From positions 1 through 7,117 of the forward strand of contig JANYCP010000295.1 in NCBI GenBank assembly GCA_025360265.1: a stretch of DNA of 7,117 nt. The letters are read 5' to 3'. Positions 1 to 4,858 of the stretch are shown here, piece by piece. Below the pieces are notes generated by a model that did not search any database, was not told the DNA's origin, and saw nothing but the letters and a program-made list of their open reading frames with translations. The position numbers and the translations under genes were made by a program. The first letter of the stretch is position 1. Every line of letters begins with the position of its first letter. The stretch is from Gemmatimonadota bacterium. Its GTDB lineage: Bacteria; Gemmatimonadota; Gemmatimonadetes; Gemmatimonadales; GWC2-71-9.

Positions 1-428
1 TCGACCATTGCGCTGTCAATGTGCAGGACGCGAGCGGTTCCTTCGCCCACCTCCAGTCCCGCTACGATGACACCCTCGCCAAAGTCCGAACTATTCTGGA
101 CGAGCGATTGCTTCGACACTTCGGGAGCGGCCGCGATGACGTCGGGATCCTTGCGAATCGTGTCGAGCGCCGCGCGCCACTCATCGATGCGCAGTCCGCT
201 GCTGTGAGTCTGGATCCGGAGATGCGGCGACGCCACCAGGATCCGATCGCGCAGGTCATTGCGCAGACCGTTCATCACGCCGAGCACGACGATAAGCGCA
301 CTGACACCGAGGGTAATGCTGCCCACGGCGATGACAGTTTGCAGCGATGCGTTTCGAGTGCCACGCTGGCCGCGGAGATACCGGAGCGCGATGCGGCGCT
401 CCAGCGCTGTGGGCCACCAGCCGGTCAC
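1..428 (-). CDS. LolC/LolE-family lipoprotein-releasing ABC transporter permease, N-terminal part (3' end outside window)
   Basis: The first 142 codons of an inner-membrane permease of the LolCDE/FtsX-MacB type, which with the LolD ATPase extracts lipoproteins from the inner membrane and passes them to LolA. The visible N-terminus reads ERRIALRYLRGQRG, then a single hydrophobic helix at about residues 27-49 ending in LGVMNGLRNDL, followed by RDRILVASPHLRI, the start of the periplasmic domain. The IALRYLR, VMNG and SPHL blocks are typical of LolC/LolE. LolC and LolE cannot be told apart from this fragment, and many non-enteric bacteria carry one LolC/E-type gene. The start is GTG at 428-426, sharing a GTGA overlap with the lysS stop (427-425) and preceded by GAGGACGAGG in the lysS tail, a plausible ribosome binding site. 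It is probably co-translated with lysS. The frame stays open to the window edge. Confidence 0.85.
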   Translation of the reverse strand, partial: MTGWWPTALERRIALRYLRGQRGTRNASLQTVIAVGSITLGVSALIVVLGVMNGLRNDLRDRILVASPHLRIQTHSSGLRIDEWRAALDTIRKDPDVIAAAPEVSKQSLVQNSSDFGEGVIVAGLEVGEGTARVLHIDSAMV

Positions 429-1972
429 GTGTCCTCGTCCTCGCCTGCGCGGGGCCGCTCGCCTTCAGGACGCATCGCCGGAAAGAGAATCACGTCGCGC
501 ACCGATGAGTTGTCGGTCAGCAGCATCACCAGGCGATCAATCCCCATGCCGACGCCGCCGGTGGGCGGCATGCCATACTCAAGCGCACGCACATAGTCGA
601 GATCCATCTGTTGCGCGTCGTCGTCGCCGGCATCGCGCTGGCGGCCCTGATCCTCGAACCGCGAGCGCTGATCGTCCGGGTCGTTCAGTTCGCTGAACGC
701 GTTGGCGAGTTCGGTGCCACCAACAAAGAGTTCGAATCGCTCGGTGAGGCGCGGGTCGTCGCGGTGGGGCTTCGCCAGCGGCGAGAGCGTCTTGGGGTAA
801 TCGATCAGGAACGTGGGCTGCAGCAGCGTGGGCTCAAGCGAGTGCTTGAACACCTCATCGAGGAGTCGGCCGCCAGACATCGTGCCCGCCGACTCGGTCG
901 ATTCGCCCCGATGCACGACGAACGCACGCATCTCAGCTTCGGTTGCTTCGAGCACGTCGATGCCGCACGCCGCAAGAATACCCTCGCGAAACGTCACTCG
1001 GGCGTACGGCGGCGCGAAATTGAGCACGTGGCCCCGTCGCTCGTGTACCAGGCCGCCGAGACATTCCTGGACCACGCCACTGACCATTTGCTCGACCATT
1101 TCAAGCATGTCGATGTAGTCGGCGTAGGCCTGGTACCATTCGAGCATCGTGAATTCGGGGTTGTGCGTGCGGTCCATCCCTTCGTTCCGGAAGTCGTGGC
1201 CGATTTCGTAAACGCGCTCAAACCCGCCGACGATCAGGCGCTTGAGGTAGAGCTCGTCGGCAATCCGAAGATAGAGTGGCATGTCGAGCGCATTGTGGTG
1301 CGTCATGAACGGGCGGGCCGCCGCACCGCCGTACAGCGGCTGCAGCACTGGCGTCTCCACTTCGAGGTAGCCGCGCGCATCGAGAAAGTTTCGCAGGAAC
1401 ACAATGGCGCGGGCCCGGAGGCGGAACACGTCGCGCAGTTCCGGATGCACCGCAAAGTCGGCGTAGCGCTGCCGGTAGCGAACCTCTGGATCGGTCAGGC
1501 CGCCGTGCACCACGGTAGTGCCGTCGGGCAACTTCTCGACCTTGCCACGCGGCAGCGGCCGCAGCGACTTGGCGAGTAGCTCGATGGAGGTCACCCACAC
1601 CGATACCTCGCCGGTGCGGGTACGGAAGAGCCGTCCCTGGACGCCGATGTGATCGTCGAGATCGAGCAACTCGATCAGCGGCCAGAAAGTCTCGAGCTGA
1701 TCCCGCTTGAGATAGATCTGGATGCGTCCACTCGCATCCTCGACGTGGGCGAACATTGTCTTGCCCTGACCACGCAGTGCGGCGATCCGACCGGCGATCG
1801 AAATGGTGGGTCCCGCCTCACCGAAATCGTCCCGCCAGAGCGCTACGGCGGCGGTTGCGACATGCGTGCGCTCGAACCGGTACGCAAACGGCCGGATGGC
1901 CAGTGCCTCGAGCTGCGCCCGCTTGTCGCGGCGCGCCTCCTCGACGTAGCTGCGTTCGAGAGGATCGTTCAC
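425..1972 (-). CDS. lysS: Lysyl-tRNA synthetase, class II
   Basis: A cytoplasmic enzyme that charges tRNA-Lys with lysine using ATP. The 515-residue product is close to the usual ~500. An N-terminal OB-fold anticodon-binding domain covers about residues 56-131 (SIAGRIAALRGQGKTMFAHV onward). The class II catalytic core follows, with motif 1 around 196-210 (FLDARGYLEVETPVL), motif 2 at 261-278 (FRNEGMDRTHNPEFTMLE) and motif 3 at 467-486 (GMPPTGGVGMGIDRLVMLLT). The lysine/ATP pocket blocks YPKTLSPLAK (392-401) and FELFVGGTELANAFSELNDP (413-432) are intact. The GTG start at 1972-1970 overlaps the prfB stop as GTGA. A GGAG core about 10 nt upstream and an AAAGG closer in, both inside the prfB end, can serve as ribosome binding site. 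The last ~15 residues form a charged acidic tail beyond motif 3. No catalytic residue appears to be missing. Confidence 0.97.
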   Translation of the reverse strand: MNDPLERSYVEEARRDKRAQLEALAIRPFAYRFERTHVATAAVALWRDDFGEAGPTISIAGRIAALRGQGKTMFAHVEDASGRIQIYLKRDQLETFWPLIELLDLDDHIGVQGRLFRTRTGEVSVWVTSIELLAKSLRPLPRGKVEKLPDGTTVVHGGLTDPEVRYRQRYADFAVHPELRDVFRLRARAIVFLRNFLDARGYLEVETPVLQPLYGGAAARPFMTHHNALDMPLYLRIADELYLKRLIVGGFERVYEIGHDFRNEGMDRTHNPEFTMLEWYQAYADYIDMLEMVEQMVSGVVQECLGGLVHERRGHVLNFAPPYARVTFREGILAACGIDVLEATEAEMRAFVVHRGESTESAGTMSGGRLLDEVFKHSLEPTLLQPTFLIDYPKTLSPLAKPHRDDPRLTERFELFVGGTELANAFSELNDPDDQRSRFEDQGRQRDAGDDDAQQMDLDYVRALEYGMPPTGGVGMGIDRLVMLLTDNSSVRDVILFPAMRPEGERPRAGEDEDT

Positions 1973-3073
1973 GCGGCCTTTGCTCCGAAGCGCTTGAGGT
2001 ACGCCTCAATGAATGCATCGAGATCGCCATCCATCACCTTCTGGACGTCACTGATCTTGAGCTCGGTACGATGATCATTGACCATCGTATACGGCTGGAA
2101 GACGTATGACCGGATCTGGTTGCCCCAGGAGTTGTCGGTCTTCGTCGCCTCGACGAGGGCGCTGGCGGCTTCCTGCTCTTCGACCTTCAGCTGGTAGAGC
2201 GCGGCCCGCAGCATCTTCATCGCCGTGTCCTTGTTCTTGAACTGGCTGCGTTCCTGCTGGCACGACACCACCGTCCCGGTCGGGATATGGGTGAGGCGCA
2301 CGGCCGACGATGTCTTGTTGACGTGCTGGCCGCCAGCGCCCGATGCACGGAAGACATCCATCTTGATGTCCTCGTCGCGCAGGTCGATCTCGATCGTATC
2401 GTCGATGTCGGGATAGACGAACACCGAGGCGAACGACGTATGGCGGCGCGCCTGCGAATCGAACGGCGAGATCCGCACCAGTCGGTGCACACCCTTCTCC
2501 GCCTTGAGGAAGCCGTAGGCGTACTGGCCTTTGATCTCGATGGTGACCGACTTGATGCCAGCTTCTTCACCGGCCATCAGGTCGAGAATCGATACCGTGA
2601 ACCCTTTTCGCTCGGCCCAGCGCACATACATCCGCATCAGCATCTCGGCCCAGTCCTGCGATTCGGTGCCACCGGCGCCGGGATGAATCGTCAGCAGTGC
2701 ATCACGACCGTCGTCGGCTCCTTGCAGCATGGTCTGCAACTGGAAGCGTTCAATCTCCCGATCAGCGCGCGCAATTTCCTGCTCGAGTTCGGTTTCAAGC
2801 GACGCGTCCGGCTCGGCCGCCAACAGCTCGACCAAGCCGGCCGAATCTTCGAGGCGATTGACGAGTTGCTGATATGGGGTGATCCACCCCTTGAGCGTCC
2901 GGATCTCGGCCACCTGCTCCCGGGCACGCGCGCTGTCGGCCCAGAACGCTGGTTCGGCCTGGCGAGCTTCGAGGTCCTGGAGCCGCGTTACTTTGCGATC
3001 CAGGTCAAAGAAATTCTCGTAGTTCGGCCAGGCGGCGCTGCAGATCGGAGACGCGAGAGGCGAGGTCTGTCAT
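1969..3073 (-). CDS. prfB: Peptide chain release factor 2, with programmed +1 frameshift
   Basis: RF2 recognises UGA and UAA stop codons in the ribosomal A site and triggers peptide release. The gene is split over two frames. ATG at 3073-3071 opens a 22-codon zero frame, MTDLASRVSDLQRRLAELREFL, ending CTT TGA. Skipping T3007 gives GAC (3006-3004), and the +1 frame then runs 345 codons to TGA at 1971-1969. The joined product is 367 residues, against 365 for E. coli RF2. Hallmarks are the stop-codon-reading SPF tripeptide at about 202-204 (RISPFDSQARRHTS), the catalytic GGQ at about 247-249 (ASGAGGQHVNKT), domain 1 GAGGTESQDWAEML, and a C-terminal WGNQIRSYVF block. Reading only the long open frame would start at an internal GTG (2913) and lose 53 residues of the N-terminal helical domain. 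The frameshift makes synthesis self-limiting: scarce RF2 favours slipping at its own UGA. No clear Shine-Dalgarno precedes the ATG. lysS follows with a 4-bp overlap. Confidence 0.95.
3004..3013 (-). promoter_or_regulatory. prfB +1 programmed frameshift site (TTT CTT TGA C)
   Basis: On the minus strand the codons are TTT (3013-3011), CTT (3010-3008) and TGA (3007-3005), followed by C3004. CTT TGA C is the conserved RF2 slip site: the CUU-decoding tRNA re-pairs on UUU in the +1 frame and translation continues with GAC. The in-frame stop at codon 23, the new frame joining smoothly into RF2 homology (DLDRKVTRLQDLEARQAEPAFW), and codon 22/23 matching the usual position near codon 25/26 all support it. 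The E. coli element has AGGGGG three bases upstream of CTT. Here that slot holds CGAGAA, with at most a GAG match to the anti-Shine-Dalgarno. Confidence 0.95.
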
Positions 3074-3077
3074 CCGG

Positions 3078-3085
3078 CAAAGATA
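3078..3085 (-). promoter_or_regulatory. Possible promoter -10/-7 element (TATCTTTG) close to the prfB start
   Basis: Reading toward prfB, TATCTTTG lies only 4 nt before the ATG at 3073. It fits TANNNT, and also TAnnTTTG, the -7 element described for Bacteroidota, a phylum in the same wider group as Gemmatimonadota. With no Shine-Dalgarno before this ATG, a start site at or near the ATG would give a leaderless or almost leaderless prfB mRNA. No convincing -35 or -33 partner is seen, so this is tentative. Confidence 0.25.
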
Positions 3086-3117
3086 GTGGACTGGGGCCTT
3101 GGGACGGGGGACTTGTA

Positions 3118-3141
3118 CCCTCGCCCTGAGCGTGGCGAGGG
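3118..3141 (-). repeat. Perfect 8-bp inverted repeat (hairpin) in the gap upstream of prfB
   Basis: CCCTCGCC (3118-3125 on the plus strand) and GGCGAGGG (3134-3141) are perfect inverted arms around an 8-base loop, CTGAGCGT. The hairpin lies between the zinc-ribbon gene and prfB. No T-run follows on either strand, so it is not a standard intrinsic terminator. It could be a processing or attenuation structure, or a dispersed palindromic (REP-like) element, as the CTGAGCG core resembles intergenic palindromes common in GC-rich bacteria. The resemblance is from memory only. Confidence 0.45.
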
Positions 3142-3174
3142 GCCACCAGAATCAGTGAGGCACGAGCACTTGAG

Positions 3175-3195
3175 GTCCCGCGCTGCGCGCAGGAC
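3175..3195 (-). repeat. Second hairpin just after the zinc-ribbon gene
   Basis: On the minus strand the transcript reads GUCCUGCGC, a three-base loop GCA, then GCGCGGGAC. All nine positions pair, one as a U-G wobble. On the plus strand the same position is a C/A mismatch, so the structure is better as minus-strand RNA, the direction of transcription here. It begins about 20 bases after the zinc-ribbon stop codon. No U-tract follows, so it may slow polymerase or protect the 3' end rather than terminate. Together with the 3118-3141 hairpin it fills much of the 143-bp gap 3074-3216, where no gene is seen. Confidence 0.4.
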
Positions 3196-3216
3196 GAGGC
3201 TTTCTCCCCACCCAAG

Positions 3217-3807
3217 TCATCCGAACAGCTGCCTTCCCTCGGCTAATATCTCGTTCAGCGCCTCAGTGAAATACGGCGTCGTCTTCGCCAGCTCCTCACC
3301 AACTTGTTCAGTGTACTCTTCCCAGCTCTTCCGGATTTCCTCGCCAAACAACTCCTTGAGATTTCCTTCCGCCAGCCCGCGCTGACGCTTTTCGGGGTAG
3401 TAGACGACCAGATCGGACACGAGGGCCCGGGCAAGGCGTCGAGCGCGCGTGGACGGATCCTGCTGCAGGAACGGATTGTTCACGCGGGCCGCGGGTGCAC
3501 GCGGCGTCGGCTCAACGGCTGGTGATGGTGGTGACCATTCGACCACCGGCGCAGGTGGTGGAGATGGCGGCGGTGGTGGAGCTGCGCGCACCGGATCGGG
3601 TGTCGGCGCAACGTGTACCGGCGCAGGGGTAGGTTCCGGACGCGGCGGCGGTGGCGCGGGTGCCAGGACCGGTGCGGCGACCGGTGGGCGTCGAACGGCG
3701 ATAAGGCCGCTGCACACCGAGCAGCGGGCGCGAACGCCCTGCTCGGGAACCTTGGCCGGATCGATCCGGAAGATGGTCGAACACTGCGGACAGGTGACGT
3801 TCATCAT
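3217..3807 (-). CDS. MJ0042-type zinc-ribbon protein with proline-rich linker
   Basis: A 196-residue protein of unknown role. Residues 1-38 form a zinc ribbon of the MJ0042/YjhX-like class: MNVTCPQCSTIFRI with Cys6 and Cys9, then RARCSVCSGL with Cys29 and Cys32. Residues about 41-106 are a low-complexity linker dominated by Pro, Ala and Val, probably disordered. Residues 110-196 are a charged, mainly helical domain without Cys (RARRLARALVSDLVVYYPEK, then KELFGEEIRKSWEEY and TEALNEILAEGRQLF), recalling C-terminal regions of other bacterial MJ0042 proteins. No signal peptide or membrane helix is present, so it is likely cytoplasmic. The start is ATG at 3807 or the adjacent ATG at 3804. GAGGG at 3813-3809 overlaps the stop of the GGDEF gene and sits better for the second ATG. 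The gene lies two bases past that stop's GA and is probably co-transcribed with it. DNA binding, protein docking or a regulatory role are all possible. Confidence 0.85.
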   Translation of the reverse strand: MMNVTCPQCSTIFRIDPAKVPEQGVRARCSVCSGLIAVRRPPVAAPVLAPAPPPPRPEPTPAPVHVAPTPDPVRAAPPPPPSPPPAPVVEWSPPSPAVEPTPRAPAARVNNPFLQQDPSTRARRLARALVSDLVVYYPEKRQRGLAEGNLKELFGEEIRKSWEEYTEQVGEELAKTTPYFTEALNEILAEGRQLFG

Positions 3808-3808
3808 T

Positions 3809-3813
3809 CCCTC
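3809..3813 (-). promoter_or_regulatory. Ribosome binding site of the zinc-ribbon gene, overlapping the upstream stop codon
   Basis: GAGGG reads on the minus strand at 3813-3809, with its first two bases being the GA of the GGDEF gene's TGA (3814-3812). It is 1 nt from the ATG at 3807 and 4 nt from the ATG at 3804, so spacing favours the second Met. A ribosome terminating on the GGDEF gene would sit directly on it, consistent with translational coupling. Confidence 0.5.
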
Positions 3814-4801
3814 ATGAGCTGCGAGCGTCTAGCCCGCCAGGCCCGCTGCGATAGTCCATGTCGCCGCGACGGCGGTCGACCACAAAAACCGATCCGGGCA
3901 GCGTCTTGGCGTAACTCTTCATTTCGGTGGCCAGCTCGCTGACCTGCGCCGGATGAGTAAACCGACGGTGTTCATTGGTCACCACGCCGATCGACAGTGT
4001 CATCAGTGGCACACGGTGCAGCTGGCCCCGACGATCCTTTCCGAAAAAATACCCGGCTCTCCGGTCCTGCTCACTGTATTGCAGCGGAATCAATGCGTCG
4101 AACACTGAAAGTATCTCGGTACACACTCGCGGAAACTCCGGCAGCGGCGTCACGAAAATGAAATCGTCGCCGCCGATGTGTCCAACGAAGCCATCCGGAC
4201 CGAGCATTCCGCGTACCACGTCGTGCAGCACCCGCGACAGAATGTAGATGACGCGATCGCCGTCGTAATAGCTGTACCGATCATTGAACTCCTTGAAATG
4301 ATCCAGGTCGGCGTAGCAGACGGCGAATTCTACTTCCGCATCGAGTCGACGCCGCATTTCACGTTCAATCTCGTTCGTCCCCGGCAGCCGGGTCGACGGA
4401 TGCACCCCGACATCCCGCTCGGTCCGGACGATGAGGGCGTCGAGCCGGGCCCGCTGCTCCGCCGGATCGATCATCGGCGACAGCACCTCGTCGGCCCCGG
4501 CGCCGAACCATTCGACAATGATCGCCGAATTGTGCCTGTCGGTAAGGATCGTCACCGGGACGATCGCCGTGGAGGGGTCGCCCTTGATCCGGCGTACCAG
4601 CTCGATCCCATCGGGGTGGCGTGATCGCTCGTCAATCAGCACCAGGGCCCCGCGTCCCCTCAGGACGAGCGTGGCGGTTTCGTCCGGGTCCGGATGCGCC
4701 TCGATGCCGAGTCCCTGCGCGGCCGCCCACCGGCAGACAAGCTCCGGGGGCGGTCGGTCAGCGGCGCCGCAATACAGTATGACGCGTCGCTGATGGGCCA
4801 C
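3812..4801 (-). CDS. GGDEF-domain protein (putative diguanylate cyclase) with degenerate receiver-like N-terminus
   Basis: A 329-residue soluble signalling protein. Residues about 5-125 resemble a response-regulator receiver: ALVLIDE places Asp57 where the phospho-acceptor would be, followed by DGIELVRRIKGDPSTAIVPV and FGAGADEVLSP. The conserved Lys before Pro is Ser108 and the N-terminal acidic pair is absent, so phosphorylation is doubtful. Residues about 137-312 are a GGDEF domain: STRLPGTNEIE replaces the usual LTGLPNR, ADLDHFKEFND (164-174) supplies metal- and GTP-binding residues, and the signature is GGDDF (210-214), retaining the acidic residues needed for cyclising two GTP to c-di-GMP. 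The four residues at the RxxD inhibitory position are GPDG, so product inhibition at that site is not expected. A typical GHxxGD block is replaced by SYYDGD. The GTG start at 4801 has GGAG 7 nt upstream. It is probably an active cyclase, though a c-di-GMP or GTP sensor role is possible. Confidence 0.88.
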   Translation of the reverse strand: MAHQRRVILYCGAADRPPPELVCRWAAAQGLGIEAHPDPDETATLVLRGRGALVLIDERSRHPDGIELVRRIKGDPSTAIVPVTILTDRHNSAIIVEWFGAGADEVLSPMIDPAEQRARLDALIVRTERDVGVHPSTRLPGTNEIEREMRRRLDAEVEFAVCYADLDHFKEFNDRYSYYDGDRVIYILSRVLHDVVRGMLGPDGFVGHIGGDDFIFVTPLPEFPRVCTEILSVFDALIPLQYSEQDRRAGYFFGKDRRGQLHRVPLMTLSIGVVTNEHRRFTHPAQVSELATEMKSYAKTLPGSVFVVDRRRGDMDYRSGPGGLDARSS

Positions 4802-4808
4802 GACAGGG

Positions 4809-4812
4809 CTCC
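4809..4812 (-). promoter_or_regulatory. Shine-Dalgarno GGAG that fixes the GTG start of the GGDEF gene
   Basis: GGAG on the minus strand at 4812-4809 is followed by the 7-base spacer CCCTGTC and then GTG (4801-4799). This good spacing supports GTG as the start rather than a later Met. Confidence 0.6.
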
Positions 4813-4820
4813 GTTAACGG
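4811..4820. repeat. Perfect 10-bp palindrome CCGTTAACGG overlapping the GGDEF gene ribosome binding site
   Basis: CCGTTAACGG is its own reverse complement and lies in the 57-bp gap (4802-4858) between the antiporter fusion and the GGDEF gene. Its last two bases on the minus strand start the GGAG ribosome binding site. It could be an operator half-pair, or simply chance. Nothing else was recognised in that gap. Confidence 0.3.
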
Positions 4821-4858
4821 TGGTGGGTCCCGGAACGTACCGGCGGCGTTGGCGGCGG

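Noticed and set aside
611..1579. 322-codon plus-strand open frame
   Set aside because: It is antisense to the catalytic core of lysS, has no recognisable motif and reflects GC-rich codon bias on the opposite strand.
1969..2913. prfB starting at GTG 2913 as a complete gene
   Set aside because: It would lack 53 residues of the RF2 N-terminal domain. The ATG at 3073 plus the CTT TGA C shift gives the expected length and sequence.
2287..3129. 280-codon plus-strand open frame opposite prfB
   Set aside because: It mirrors the RF2 coding sequence in both its frames and shows no domain of its own.
3118..3141. Rho-independent terminator
   Set aside because: The stem is strong but no T-run follows in either direction, so it is listed only as a hairpin.
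3449..3817. Gly-rich plus-strand frame and GGC/GGT repeats that look like a tandem repeat
   Set aside because: These are the complement of proline codons in the zinc-ribbon protein linker, not an independent gene, CRISPR or minisatellite.
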